Below the pieces are notes generated by a model. That model had not been told where the DNA came from. It made no database searches and worked only from the letters and a program-made list of their open reading frames with translations. From Isosphaeraceae bacterium (GTDB lineage: Bacteria > Planctomycetota > Planctomycetia > Isosphaerales > Isosphaeraceae): 64,000 nucleotides of DNA. This document shows, one piece after another, positions 7,973 through 17,645 of the stretch. The stretch covers positions 31,681-95,680 of the forward strand of contig JANXSX010000032.1 in assembly GCA_025356475.1 (NCBI GenBank), read 5' to 3'. Within the stretch, counting starts at the first letter, position 1. The number at the start of each line of letters is the position of its first letter. A program made the position numbers and the translations under genes.

Positions 7973-10348
7973 TTAACGCGGCGCTATTTCCTCACCAGCT
8001 CCAGGACGTGAATCGAGGTAACCGTTCACCGAACCTGGATCCGTATAGCCCGCGTGTGTGAGAACCCGCTTCAAGTCAGCGGGTCGGCGAATCAAAATAT
8101 CGACAGCATCCCGCAGCGCTTGAGGTCTGGAATTGAGGATCAGATCGCGCTGGGGACGACAATCGTCGCGGTCAAGGAATGACTTCACTCGAAGGTCAAT
8201 CGGCTCATAGATCGCTTGTCGATTGGTGATGCGGTCGATCGCCAATCGAAGTGCTTTGGGATTCTCACTTGCGAGTTGAAAAATCTCTTCATTGATCGAT
8301 GGAGTTGGAACTCGCGAGAGGCCATCCCCCCAGAAACGGCCAAGAAACGGGACGAAGCTACGGACCCAAGCCGGGGATGACGTTGCCGAGACCCGTGGCT
8401 GACCCTCGGTGCCGTGGCAGAGGAGCCAAAGTGCCATGGCACGGGACACTGCATCTGGATCGGCTACCGTCATCACTCGCAAGCCATCCAACTGCTGAGG
8501 TTGACGCGCATACTCCGGGTATTTCGGAGTCATGCCGAAGAGAAGTCGCGAAAAGGACGTTGCCTTGGAATCGTGAGTCAATAACCACATATGAGGCAGC
8601 GTATCGGCTTTAGGCGATTTTTGACCAATGTCACTACGGAGTTTCCCGAGTGACTGAAGATCGGCGAAGACCATGCTAGGAGCCGACCATTCGGTCGAAT
8701 AGCTGACAGCCGCGTCGGGTGGCATCCGGAAGTTGATTCCCCGCAAGGCCTCCTCATCGAGCGCATCGTACCAATACGTCAGTTCAAATCCTTCGCGCCA
8801 AGCACCCGCAGGTCCATCAATAAGTTCATTATAATACGAGAGTTCGAATGGATGAACCGAACTAAGCTGCATCGCGGCAGGAGCAAGAACTAAAATCGTG
8901 ATCCCGACGCGAGGCGCCCAGATCCCGACCAGCGAGCTTCCAATCGGTCGCGAGCGATAGAACCCGGCCAGACTCTCTGCGAGCGCGAGTGACCCCCAGC
9001 CTGACATTGCCGCGAGGAAGAAAAAGGTCGGCAAGAAGAGACGAACCCCATCGTGCGCCGGGAAGTCGGTCATCCGCATGAAGGGGAGCGTGAGCATGTT
9101 GAAGAGGAAGAACACGGGAATGGGATCGTAACGGAGCCTGCGAAGACCCGATACAACTCCAGCCATCGCCGCAACGAGTATCCCCGCAGGAACCGTGATC
9201 GCCGTCAGCACGAAGGCGTTCGCCCAAGGTAGGCTGTATTCATAAATTTGACCAAAATAGAGGATTCTGATGTCTGGAAGTGCCCCGCGCCGAGCCGTGC
9301 TAAGCATGTAGTAGTGAGCAAGCCTCGGTAGCGTCTCACGCCACCACGCGGGATTCCCAAGCCAGGAAATGACCGACCCGAAGGCAAGAATCGCAGCCAG
9401 AATCTCCAGCCCAGGACGTTCCACCCCCCAGATTGGGTGGTTGGGGTACAGCCGAGCCAAAGTCCTTCGCCCCACCCAAACCAGCAACGGCGCGAGAAGG
9501 ATGGCACCCGGAACCGAAGTGAGAGGCTTGTTGCGAAAGAGATCGATCTTCGCTGGAGGAGGGAGCAATCCCTTTAATCTCAAGATCTCAGCGAATGCAA
9601 TCACAAGTGGGATGAGCATAAGTCCCAAGGTCGCAACTGCATCGATCCAATCGTATTTGGCCTTGAGTCGAAAGGTCTTGGGCAATCTCGCCACCGCCAG
9701 CCAGCCAACGAGCGGAAGGACAACCAAGATGGTCGCCATCTTCTCCACAAACCCAAGTCCGATTAAGACACCGACGGCAACGCGATATCTGCGTGCATTC
9801 TCTTCGTTCAACCCCTTCCAGAACGCGAGTGCGGTCAAGCCCCAAAGCAGCATCCCTGGCATGTCAGTCCCAGCAATATGACCATCGCCATAAACCCGAG
9901 GCATAAGCAACAGGCTCGCGGCTGCCACTCCTCCGACCCAGAGCCCATAACGCCTGGCGAGGAAGCCGAACAGCACGGTGATCGCCAATGCATATTCGAT
10001 GACCGAAGCCACCCGCCGCGCTGGATAGTCGGGCATGAACCAGCCAAACAATCCCTTGGTCAAGAGATTCAGTTGGCCAGCCAGCGGAGGATGGAAATTG
10101 ATACCAAATCGTGCGTATGGCCAGTAATAAAGAAGTGTGTCTGCATCGAAGAGATTTTGCACTTCACTGAACGAGCGAGCGTTCGCCAGGCGCTCCCACC
10201 ATTGTCCAGAAAACTGTTGGCTATAACGATATGCAGGTTCGTCCCAAGTCAATCCGAGATCACCGGTGGTGGGAAGCGTTGCCAGGAGAGCGATTGCCAG
10301 AGTGATTCCGCAAGCGACTCGCCATTGATTCACTGTTAGCGAGTTCAT
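7973..10348 (-). CDS. GT39-like membrane glycosyltransferase (ArnT/PMT superfamily)
   Basis: A 791-residue polytopic membrane protein with an early acidic pair in LTWDEPAY (D36, E37), the catalytic-type motif in the first external loop of GT39/GT83 enzymes, followed by FHPPLAGQL. About a dozen hydrophobic segments follow, then a soluble C-terminal region. Such enzymes transfer sugars from polyprenyl phosphate to proteins or lipids outside the membrane; acceptor unknown. Its ATG overlaps the TGA of the upstream paralogue as ATGA and is preceded by GGGGAGAG inside that gene, so the two are translationally coupled. The longer upstream frame is rejected on that ground. Confidence 0.82.
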   Translation of the reverse strand: MNSLTVNQWRVACGITLAIALLATLPTTGDLGLTWDEPAYRYSQQFSGQWWERLANARSFSEVQNLFDADTLLYYWPYARFGINFHPPLAGQLNLLTKGLFGWFMPDYPARRVASVIEYALAITVLFGFLARRYGLWVGGVAAASLLLMPRVYGDGHIAGTDMPGMLLWGLTALAFWKGLNEENARRYRVAVGVLIGLGFVEKMATILVVLPLVGWLAVARLPKTFRLKAKYDWIDAVATLGLMLIPLVIAFAEILRLKGLLPPPAKIDLFRNKPLTSVPGAILLAPLLVWVGRRTLARLYPNHPIWGVERPGLEILAAILAFGSVISWLGNPAWWRETLPRLAHYYMLSTARRGALPDIRILYFGQIYEYSLPWANAFVLTAITVPAGILVAAMAGVVSGLRRLRYDPIPVFFLFNMLTLPFMRMTDFPAHDGVRLFLPTFFFLAAMSGWGSLALAESLAGFYRSRPIGSSLVGIWAPRVGITILVLAPAAMQLSSVHPFELSYYNELIDGPAGAWREGFELTYWYDALDEEALRGINFRMPPDAAVSYSTEWSAPSMVFADLQSLGKLRSDIGQKSPKADTLPHMWLLTHDSKATSFSRLLFGMTPKYPEYARQPQQLDGLRVMTVADPDAVSRAMALWLLCHGTEGQPRVSATSSPAWVRSFVPFLGRFWGDGLSRVPTPSINEEIFQLASENPKALRLAIDRITNRQAIYEPIDLRVKSFLDRDDCRPQRDLILNSRPQALRDAVDILIRRPADLKRVLTHAGYTDPGSVNGYLDSRPGAGEEIAPR

Positions 10349-12036
10349 GGCGACTCTCCCCGCAGCAAAGTTTCGACTTGGGAGTAGGGGTAGATCCAAA
10401 CCAACGGGACGCCCAGCTTGCTCACCACGTGAGCGGCTCGGCCCCGTGAAATCAGACTGTGATCAAGTGGGCTCAGTGCGCCGGGGCGGTTCTGAAGCAC
10501 GTAGAACTGGGGGACGGTCGCCCCCCCCGGCAAGATCTCGGGCTTGAGTTTGCCGACCTGCTTCAGATAGAGCCAGGAGGTCGGGAACGTCGCGAACTGA
10601 ATACGCTTATCCGCCGGGGTGTTGGTATTTAGCCAAGCCAAGGCCTCGTCGTTCAGCGCGTCCCAGAAATAGGTCGGCTCCATTCCAAGCTTGGTCGCTC
10701 CCGCGAGCCCCCCCACAATTGGGCTATAGTACGAGAGTGGGACCGGCATCATGACCGCCAGACCAAGTACCGCCTCCGTTACCGCGAGTGCGACCAGAAC
10801 AGTCGTCAATCGCCGCGACCAACGGGCGACTTCGACGACGCCAGCCCCGACAACGATCGCCATCACCCCAAATGCGGCAAGGATCTGGCGAGTCCCATCG
10901 TGCCCTGGCGTATGCGGCAGCGCCCGCAGTGCCAGCAGGAACCCCCAACTCAGAACGGCAAGCCCGAGAATCGGTTCGAGCTTCCATCGTCGGATTGAAC
11001 CGACAACTCCTCCCAATCCCAGCAGGAGAAAACCGATCGGCGAGGCAATCACCGTCCAGACGATGGTGTTGTACCATGGCAAGGATTCAACGGGTGTCCG
11101 GATGACTCGACCGAGGAACAGGACTGGGATCGGGATCGTCTTGCCTCGCGTCAGGTTGGATTGGAGAAAACGCATGACACCCGAGATGGGGCTGTGCCAC
11201 CAGCACGGGTTGAAGACATAAAGCGTGACCAACCCGATGCTTCCGCCGACCAACAGGGTCATGAAGCCTCGTCGGTCGCGAGCAAGCGCGGTCCAGACGA
11301 AAATGGGGATCGGCAGGAACCAGCCCGTGAGCTTGGTATCCGCCAGCCAGCCGGCGATCACTCCGAAGATCAATACCCAACCCCATTGCGGGCCATGTTT
11401 TATGGGCGCGATCGCCTTAACGAACGCAAGGAGGCCGAGGACCCAGAGTGCGGTGACAATTGCGTCGAGTGTTGCGTAATGACCGTGAGCGAAGAGATGG
11501 GGCTGAAGGGCCCATGCACTGACGGTCGCGAGCGCCGGGGACATTCCCCAACGTGCAGCGACAAAACACGCCAGACAGCCGGCAGTCAGACTGAACAGAA
11601 GCATCGGCCCGAGCCTAGCGCGTGGCAGGACCTGCTGGCTTGGTGTGAGCAGGTCACCCACCATCCCCAAAATCGCGTAAAACGGAGGATGGCCGTGAGG
11701 TTCTTCACGCGCGAATGGCCAGAACCAGTCCATCGCCCGTTTCGAGAACAACTTCTTAACGCTGTCGATCTCGAACCTTCCCGGAGCCGTCACCTGATCG
11801 GGTTGGACCAGCTCGATTGTGGGAGGGATCCATGTCGCAGCAAAGGCTTTGGGATCGTGCAAGGCCTGGAACCACCAGCGGATACGTTGCTCGCGTCCGA
11901 GGGTGTAACCTTCATCCCAGACGATCGCCAGCCGAGGTTCCGTGGCGATCATCAAAGCGAATGTCGCAATCGCGACAACAAGCCCCGCGAGACGAGGCGT
12001 CCAAGGTTGCGGTGTCAGGGTTGTCGAATCAGACAC
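10345..12036 (-). CDS. GT39-like membrane glycosyltransferase, tandem paralogue
   Basis: A 563-residue multi-pass protein with the same design as its downstream neighbour: acidic pair D41/E42 in IVWDEGYT, later GHPPFYAILG, and a GHYATLDA segment in the place where the neighbour has GDGHIAGTD. It is predicted to act on polyprenyl-phosphate sugars at the outer face of the membrane. The two genes look like a divergent tandem duplication. The GTG start at 12036 follows GGAGG by ten bases. Glycosyl donor and acceptor cannot be inferred. Confidence 0.8.
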   Translation of the reverse strand: MSDSTTLTPQPWTPRLAGLVVAIATFALMIATEPRLAIVWDEGYTLGREQRIRWWFQALHDPKAFAATWIPPTIELVQPDQVTAPGRFEIDSVKKLFSKRAMDWFWPFAREEPHGHPPFYAILGMVGDLLTPSQQVLPRARLGPMLLFSLTAGCLACFVAARWGMSPALATVSAWALQPHLFAHGHYATLDAIVTALWVLGLLAFVKAIAPIKHGPQWGWVLIFGVIAGWLADTKLTGWFLPIPIFVWTALARDRRGFMTLLVGGSIGLVTLYVFNPCWWHSPISGVMRFLQSNLTRGKTIPIPVLFLGRVIRTPVESLPWYNTIVWTVIASPIGFLLLGLGGVVGSIRRWKLEPILGLAVLSWGFLLALRALPHTPGHDGTRQILAAFGVMAIVVGAGVVEVARWSRRLTTVLVALAVTEAVLGLAVMMPVPLSYYSPIVGGLAGATKLGMEPTYFWDALNDEALAWLNTNTPADKRIQFATFPTSWLYLKQVGKLKPEILPGGATVPQFYVLQNRPGALSPLDHSLISRGRAAHVVSKLGVPLVWIYPYSQVETLLRGESP

Positions 12037-12134
12037 GCTTTGAAGGCCTCCGACCCTGTCGAGATTAGGCCTTCGATTGTGGCATCGCGCGGGACTTTAA
12101 GGAAAGGCCCGCGCGACTTCTTCTTGGCCTTGGA

Positions 12135-12650
12135 TCAGACGAGGGCTTCAACCATCGCATGCTGGTCCATCGCCCCGACAGGCTGCCACTCGTCCGCGAT
12201 CGACCGGATCAAGGCCACCTCGGTGCAGTTGGGAAAGAGCGGGCATCGAACGCACTCGTTCCAAATCTTGTGTGGCAATTCTGACTTATCAATTTGACGA
12301 TAATCGCACTTCTCGAAGAAGGAGGCGACATACGTCAGCGTAAACACCGTCTTGAGCTCGAGTTCCCTTGCTGACTGCCAGCAAGTCTCCACAAGCCTCC
12401 GCCCAACGCCAAACCCCTGGACTCGTTCCGAGACCGCCAAGCATTTCAACTCGGCCAGATCTTCCCAGAACACGTGCAAGGCCGCACAGCCAACGACTTT
12501 TCCGTCGTCATCAGTGGCGACAATGAACTCGCGGATCGACTCGTACAACTCTCCGAGCGACCGGCGGATCATCAGGCGACGATCAGCAAACGTGCGAATC
12601 AACTCACAAATCGCGGGCACGTCACTGACCCGAGCGGGACGAATGTTCAA
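12135..12650 (-). CDS. GNAT N-acetyltransferase, N-acetylglutamate synthase-like
   Basis: A GNAT-fold enzyme that would move an acetyl group from acetyl-CoA to an amine. The fold begins at LNIRPARVSDVPAICELI; acetyl-CoA binding is marked by LAVSERVQGFGVGRRLV (R/QxxGxG/A type). The C-terminus carries a cysteine cluster, ECVRCPLFPNCTE, seen in short ArgA-like proteins, which supports an arginine-pathway role only as inference. I start it at the TTG at 12650, where the fold begins; the frame extends to a GTG at 12716, but that adds a hairpin-encoded stretch with no family likeness. Confidence 0.72.
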   Translation of the reverse strand: MNIRPARVSDVPAICELIRTFADRRLMIRRSLGELYESIREFIVATDDDGKVVGCAALHVFWEDLAELKCLAVSERVQGFGVGRRLVETCWQSARELELKTVFTLTYVASFFEKCDYRQIDKSELPHKIWNECVRCPLFPNCTEVALIRSIADEWQPVGAMDQHAMVEALV

Positions 12651-12667
12651 TCGAGGGGACCCCCAAC

Positions 12668-12691
12668 ACCGGCTATGCCGGTCGTTTTTTT
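12668..12691 (+). terminator. Hairpin with T-tract, plus-strand orientation
   Basis: ACCGGC-TAT-GCCGGT is a perfect 6-bp stem with a 3-base loop, followed after CG by seven T residues. It has the form of a rho-independent terminator read on the plus strand, yet both neighbouring genes lie on the minus strand. It may end an antisense or small transcript, or be coincidental. Confidence 0.4.
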
Positions 12692-12790
12692 CCCTGACGG
12701 CCACCACAGCGCGCACGATGCTCGCCGATTGTTGCCGGATCGTTTATTGTAGGACGATCTGCTCGCGAATCAAGTGGTGTTTTTGAGTTG

Positions 12791-13258
12791 TCACAAGTCC
12801 TTGTCCGACGGACTCATCGGTTGATACTTCGCCGCCATGACTTCCGCGCTTGGCAGTCCCTCGACTTCGCCATCACGTTCAAGCTGACCGGCACGCTCCA
12901 TCACAAGCTGATCAAGCAGCGGATCAGGTCCCAAGGGGCGACCGAGATGGACCTCAACATTGGTGTGCTTGACCCGTAGAGCATCCCGCGCGGCCGTTAA
13001 ATCACGAAGCATATGGACACCCTCCGCCAGGAAATAGGGCACCATGAGAATGCGCGTGGCACCCCGACTGACGCAACGTTCCCCGCCCGTCGCAATTTCA
13101 GGCTCGGCTAGTTCGAGAAACGCCGGCTCGACAATCGGATATCCTTGCCCTCTCAAACGGTCTGCCATCAAGACCAACTCATCATTGGCCGGCTGGTGGC
13201 GGCTACCGTGAGCGATTAGAAGAATCGCGTTGATCTGAGGATCGGATTTGGTCGTCAC
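12791..13258 (-). CDS. CbiX/SirB-type sirohydrochlorin chelatase family protein
   Basis: A 155-residue protein, the size of short single-domain CbiX/SirB chelatases that insert Co2+ or Fe2+ into sirohydrochlorin. The first metal-ligand motif is LLIAHGSR (H17), and the second is VPYFLAEGVH (H82), the expected pair. Substrate and metal (cobalamin or sirohaem route) are not determined by sequence. It sits 22 bases behind the creatininase-family gene on the same strand. The GTG start has only a weak ribosome-binding site. Confidence 0.82.
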   Translation of the reverse strand: MTTKSDPQINAILLIAHGSRHQPANDELVLMADRLRGQGYPIVEPAFLELAEPEIATGGERCVSRGATRILMVPYFLAEGVHMLRDLTAARDALRVKHTNVEVHLGRPLGPDPLLDQLVMERAGQLERDGEVEGLPSAEVMAAKYQPMSPSDKDL

Positions 13259-13280
13259 GGATAGATCTCGGTGAAGAAGT

Positions 13281-14030
13281 TCAGGCAGAGATGAGAGGAA
13301 GCCTCAGCACATCCCGCGAGGTCTGAACAACCTTCTCAATCGATGCAACTAGGATTTTCCGACCAGTCTCTGCATTGGCCTGTTCGGGAAAGCCGACTGC
13401 ACCGTGTTCTGTTTTCTGGAAGAAATCACGAGACCAGAAGAGGCCAGTCAATGAACTCGGCGTTGTATCTGGGTCATCGACGATCTCATCGCTCAGAACA
13501 AGGTCGGGTCTGAGGTGCATCATCATCGAGGTTTCGATCTCGCAAGCGTGTCCCATAACCTTCCGAGGTCCTCGACAAAGGGCACCAATCTCGGTTTCGG
13601 CGAGTTCCCAGTACGCGGCACCGGTCAGGATCGCGTTGGGGAATTCATTCGAGAGCCGACGCAAAGCGACATGAAGTGGGTCGATGTTGCCCCCATGTCC
13701 ATTGAGAAGCATCATCCGGCAAAAACCATCGTTCAGAAGTGGTCTTAGTAGCTCCATAAGCATCAACTCGTAGGTCGGCAAGCTCGCGGTGAGGGTTCCG
13801 CCAAAGGGAAGGTGATGATCGCTCGCCCCCAGCCAGAGAGTTGGGAGCAAGAGGACCTGGTCAGCCAAGGCTTGCTCGACCCCCTCCGCAACAGCGGTCA
13901 CGAGAAGCGTGTCCGTAAAGACGGGCAAGTGCCGGGCGTGCTGTTCACAAGCTGCGATCGGAGCAATGACGAGTGTGCCATCACGCGAGAGTTTGCGGAT
14001 TGCAGGGGCTGTCAGGTCTTGAAATCGCAT
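13281..14030 (-). CDS. Creatininase-family amidohydrolase
   Basis: A 249-residue protein of the creatininase fold. Metal-binding pattern: E29 and H31 in CEQHARHLP, D40 in FTDTLL, and later LLNGHGGN, which together are the family hallmark. Members hydrolyse creatinine or formamide-type bonds in flavin, F420 or mycofactocin pathways; no specific role follows from the sequence. I start at the ATG at 14030 (MRFQDL), seven bases past the mgtE stop; the longer frame would overlap mgtE. It is probably part of one transcript with mgtE and the chelatase gene. Confidence 0.82.
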   Translation of the reverse strand: MRFQDLTAPAIRKLSRDGTLVIAPIAACEQHARHLPVFTDTLLVTAVAEGVEQALADQVLLLPTLWLGASDHHLPFGGTLTASLPTYELMLMELLRPLLNDGFCRMMLLNGHGGNIDPLHVALRRLSNEFPNAILTGAAYWELAETEIGALCRGPRKVMGHACEIETSMMMHLRPDLVLSDEIVDDPDTTPSSLTGLFWSRDFFQKTEHGAVGFPEQANAETGRKILVASIEKVVQTSRDVLRLPLISA

Positions 14031-14037
14031 AAATATC

Positions 14038-15405
14038 CTAAGTGATCCGCAACAGCAGAATCGCGATCGTATAGAAAATGCAGAGGCCGGTCGCATCGAC
14101 GAGTGTCGTGATTAAAGGAGCCGACACGACCGCAGGATCGATCCCTAACTTCCGTGCGAGCAAGGGGACGAGTGCGCCGACTGTGTTGGCCCACATACAG
14201 ATCCCTAGGATCGTAAAGGCGATCACCAACGCGAAAGTTGGACTCTCCCCTCTCAACAGCCAGGTGTGGAGGAAACCGACCGCTCCAAGGATCAGCCCCA
14301 GCACCGTACCCGTGATCCATTCACGGAAGACCACACTCATTGTTTGACTGAAAACGATTTCGCCAAGCGCGAGACCGCGAATGATTGTGCCGACGGCCTG
14401 ACTTCCTGCATTGCCGCCCGTGCCAATCAAGAGCGGCGTGAAGTGGTGCAGGTGTGGGCTAGCCTCTTCAACCCATTCATAGTGGCGAGATACGCTCCCC
14501 GTCAGGGTTTCGGCAAGGAACAAGAGGAGGAGCCAGTTCACTCGCCGGCGAACCGAACGATAGACGCTTCCTTGCCAGTAGGGAATATCATCGACCTCGG
14601 GATCGACCGTAACACCACCGAACGCGAGGATGTCCTCGGTTTGTTCCCTGCGCAAAATGTCCATGGCATCGTCGTGGGTAACGATCCCTACTAACATGCC
14701 AGTGGCATCGACGACCGGGATTGCGAAAAGGTCGTATTTGTCGATTGTGCGGGCGACCGATTCCTGGTCATCGTCAACGCGAGCGAGAATCGGGTCTCGC
14801 TGCATGATTTCGGTGATGCGTGACTGGGGCCTGGCCAAGATCAATCGCTTGAGCGACACAATCCCAAGCAGCTTCCTCGACTCGTCGACGACATAGCTAT
14901 ATTCGATCGTCTCGCGATCCGGCGCTTCTCGACGAACCCGATCGAGGGATTCGCGAACCGTAAGATGGGGAGCGAGCGTCACGTAGTCGGTTGTCATCAC
15001 GCCGCCAGCAGTTCCTGGCTCGTAGCTGGCAAGGCGACGAATGTCTTCGCGTTCCGCTTGGGCCAGATGCGGGAAAATCGCGTCCACCTGTTCTTCTTCG
15101 AGGTGGTTGACGAGGTCAGCGCGGTCGTCGTGCGGCATCAAATGCAGCAGCGCAGCGGCTTCGGACGGAGGCATCGCATTGACAATTTCGACCTGACGCT
15201 CGACCGTCAGATAGCTCATCACATCGCCACGGACCCTTGGCGCAAGGAGTTTGATGAGGACATCGCCTTCGGCAACATCAAGGTCCTCGATCAGCTCGGC
15301 GATCTGAACAGGGTGATGGTCGGCGAAGAACTCTCCGAGCGCGTCAATCTCACCGGCTTGGATGAGTTCGCGCAGGTCGGGCACCAGCAGCGGGTTTCGC
15401 AGCAT
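14038..15405 (-). CDS. mgtE: Magnesium transporter MgtE
   Basis: A 455-residue MgtE with the full domain order: cytoplasmic N domain (about 1-130, with helical repeats such as PPSEAAALLHLMPHDDRADL), a pair of CBS domains (about 130-255, with YVVDESRKLLGIVSL and DLFAIPVVDATGMLVGIVTHDD), a connecting helix, and five membrane helices to the end, including GTGGNAGSQAVGTIIRGLAL, the pore-lining signature. MgtE channels gate on cytoplasmic Mg2+ through the N and CBS domains. The ATG at 15405 follows GGAGG by five bases. No Mg2+ riboswitch is obvious upstream. Confidence 0.93.
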   Translation of the reverse strand: MLRNPLLVPDLRELIQAGEIDALGEFFADHHPVQIAELIEDLDVAEGDVLIKLLAPRVRGDVMSYLTVERQVEIVNAMPPSEAAALLHLMPHDDRADLVNHLEEEQVDAIFPHLAQAEREDIRRLASYEPGTAGGVMTTDYVTLAPHLTVRESLDRVRREAPDRETIEYSYVVDESRKLLGIVSLKRLILARPQSRITEIMQRDPILARVDDDQESVARTIDKYDLFAIPVVDATGMLVGIVTHDDAMDILRREQTEDILAFGGVTVDPEVDDIPYWQGSVYRSVRRRVNWLLLLFLAETLTGSVSRHYEWVEEASPHLHHFTPLLIGTGGNAGSQAVGTIIRGLALGEIVFSQTMSVVFREWITGTVLGLILGAVGFLHTWLLRGESPTFALVIAFTILGICMWANTVGALVPLLARKLGIDPAVVSAPLITTLVDATGLCIFYTIAILLLRIT

Positions 15406-15632
15406 GGGGGCCTCCTTCTCGCGGTTGGCCTGTAGTTCGGAAAGAGAAGGAGAAGGAAGCGGCAATCGCAGGCACATTAAGCGGGGATTGAGTCTTAACG
15501 GTCAGCCAAAGCGAGTGACAAAAAGCTCAGCCCAGACGTCACTGGCAGTTAGTCGTTCCCGCAAGCCTCTGATCCGTCGCTCTGCGACTCTCCTGAAGTA
15601 TACGAACTTATTGGCAATGGATCGAACGAGAT

Positions 15633-16931
15633 CTATCGTCGACCAATCAAGTCCTTACCCAGGTACGGTTTTAAGACCTCGGGAACATCAACCAATCCGT
15701 CGGCACGTTGATAATTCTCCAAGACCGCAATCATTGCCCGGCTAAGCGCGATTGCTGTCCCATTGAGCGTGTGGACGAATTTCGTCCCCTTCTGGCCAGT
15801 CGGTTTATAACGGACATTCAGTCGTCGAGCCTGATAATCGGTGCAATTGGAAGTACTTGTCACCTCGCCATACTCCCCGGCCTCGCCTCGACCGGGCATC
15901 CAAGCCTCAAGATCAAACTTTCGGTAGGCGGGTCCGCCGAGATCTCCCGAGCAAATGTCGAGGACTCGATAAGGAATTCCAAGCGCGGTGAAGATCTCTT
16001 CCTCGATCTTCAGAAGTTCCAGATGCAACGCCCCAGAGGCTTCGAGAGTTCCCTCCGTAAACGCGAACATTTCAATTTTCGTGAACTGATGGACTCGATA
16101 GAGCCCTTTACTGGCGCGACCAGCCGCTCCCGCCTCGGTGCGGAAGCAGTGCGAGAGACCGACATATTTGATCGGGAGCTGGGCTGACTCGAGGATCTCG
16201 TCGGCATGGAGGCCACCGAGGGTGATCTCGGCGGTTCCAATCAGACAGAGGTCGGTGTTTTCGACCGAGTAGACCTGGGTTTCGGCCCCGCGAGGGTTGA
16301 AGCCAATCCCTTCCAGGATCGACACCCGGGCAAGGTCCGGAGTGATTACCGGCGTGAATCCTCGCGACACGAGGGTCCGGATTGCAAAATGCTGGAGTGC
16401 CATTTCGAGCAGAACGGCGTCGTGCTTTAGAAAGTAGAAACCATTCCCCGACACCTTACCGCCAGCCTCGAAGTCGATCAGGTCGAGGGAGCGGCCCAGA
16501 TCGACGTGGTCCCGAGGCTTAAAGTCGAAGACGCGTGGCGTCCCGACTTTTCTCAACTCGACACTCAGATCTTCCGTCGCTCCCACGGGAGCGTCGGGGT
16601 GAGTCATGTTGGGGATTCGGCCCACCCGGCTCTTGAGCTCGACCTCTAAGGTCTTCAACCGCTCCTCATTGATGCCAACATCCCCCTTGAGTCGTTTCCC
16701 CTCTGCGACTAGCTCGTTTCGTTTTTCGACATCTTTTTCCTTGCCGGTGGCTTGGGCCACTTCGTTTTGACGACGACGGACGTTCTCGACCTCGAACTGC
16801 AGTGTCTTTCGCTCGCGATCCAGGGCGACGACCGCATCAATCTCTGCGGTTATGTCGGCGGAAACGTTGCGGGCGACGCAATTCGCCTTCACGGCTGCGG
16901 GGTTCTCGACAACGAACTTCAGGTCAAGCAT
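15633..16931 (-). CDS. serS: Seryl-tRNA synthetase
   Basis: Charges tRNA-Ser. The 432-residue protein has the N-terminal long coiled-coil arm (about 1-110, rich in K/E/R with VALDRERKTLQFEVENVRRRQ) and a class II core: motif 2 in HCFRTEAGAAGRASKGLYRVHQF, motif 3 in NGTAIALSRAMIAVLE near the end. It begins MLDLKFVVENP, the classic SerRS start, at the ATG at 16931 behind AGAAGGAA. About 260 bases of non-coding sequence separate it from the DIP1984 gene upstream. Confidence 0.95.
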   Translation of the reverse strand: MLDLKFVVENPAAVKANCVARNVSADITAEIDAVVALDRERKTLQFEVENVRRRQNEVAQATGKEKDVEKRNELVAEGKRLKGDVGINEERLKTLEVELKSRVGRIPNMTHPDAPVGATEDLSVELRKVGTPRVFDFKPRDHVDLGRSLDLIDFEAGGKVSGNGFYFLKHDAVLLEMALQHFAIRTLVSRGFTPVITPDLARVSILEGIGFNPRGAETQVYSVENTDLCLIGTAEITLGGLHADEILESAQLPIKYVGLSHCFRTEAGAAGRASKGLYRVHQFTKIEMFAFTEGTLEASGALHLELLKIEEEIFTALGIPYRVLDICSGDLGGPAYRKFDLEAWMPGRGEAGEYGEVTSTSNCTDYQARRLNVRYKPTGQKGTKFVHTLNGTAIALSRAMIAVLENYQRADGLVDVPEVLKPYLGKDLIGRR

Positions 16932-17189
16932 GCCGGATTCCTTCTCAACGCATCTCAGTTGTTGGATCGAGCCGTGGAGCAATGGGAGCCCCGAACCCAC
17001 CCTCACATCACGAATAAGTCAGCACATGGAAGTAACATTTACAGTGCCAAATACAGAGGTCACTGTACGGGGCATAACATTAGGGTGCGAGAGTTGAACT
17101 CGCTCAACACGGCCCCTCGTGCTGACCAATCCAACTTTCCCAGTTGGCGGGTTGTGCTCGCCCTTATTCGCTCAGTTACACCAGAACTA

Positions 17190-17645
17190 CTACTCCACGA
17201 GCTCGATTTGCCAGTTGGCTTGCTGGATCCGGGAGTCGAGTTCACGATATTGTCTGGCGAGGCGATCCGCCTCACCCTGCATCGTAACGACGCTCACCGT
17301 GCCTCGGAAGCGAACTTCCGACTTACTATAACGATCCTGCTGGACGATCGCCGCAGCGGCTGTCTCATTGTAGAGCTTGCGCTTCAGAGCAAGTACGTCG
17401 CGTTCCGCGAGCGCGTCCGACAGCCGACCGACACCAAACTCCGCAGCGCAGTTCGTTCGGTTGATCCGCTGAATGAGCGATAGCAGTTCGGTCGCAGTCC
17501 GCTCCGCTTCAGCAAGCAGATCCGAAGGGCTCTCGGGAGGGTCGTCCCCCTCCTGGACTTTCGCCGAACGGATGATTCGTTCTTTGAGTTGATCGAGCCT
17601 TTTCTGGCAGTCGGATCGTGTAATCAATGCTTCGGCGAGCTTCAT
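17190..17645 (-). CDS. DIP1984-family (septicolysin-like) protein
   Basis: A 151-residue, mostly helical protein beginning MKLAEALITRSDCQKRLDQL, with LLSLIQRINRTN and LSDALAERDVLALKR blocks that I associate with the DIP1984 family. The family's function is not settled; no catalytic motif is visible. Its ATG overlaps the TGA of the upstream peptidase gene (ATGA), indicating a coupled operon with the M20 enzyme. An extended frame into the peptidase gene is not used. Confidence 0.72.
   Translation of the reverse strand: MKLAEALITRSDCQKRLDQLKERIIRSAKVQEGDDPPESPSDLLAEAERTATELLSLIQRINRTNCAAEFGVGRLSDALAERDVLALKRKLYNETAAAAIVQQDRYSKSEVRFRGTVSVVTMQGEADRLARQYRELDSRIQQANWQIELVE

Noticed and set aside
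11161..12297. A 378-codon plus-strand open frame
   Set aside because: It is antisense to the second GT39-like gene, and its sequence is charged low-complexity text with no family.
15406..15632. Possible Mg2+-sensing leader upstream of mgtE
   Set aside because: No M-box-like conserved pattern could be recognised in the spacer behind serS.
17081..17105. A T-arm-like hairpin on the minus strand (GCGAG-TTCAACT-CTCGC)
   Set aside because: The loop fits a tRNA T-loop, but no matching acceptor stem, D-arm or anticodon loop with T33 lies at the right distance.
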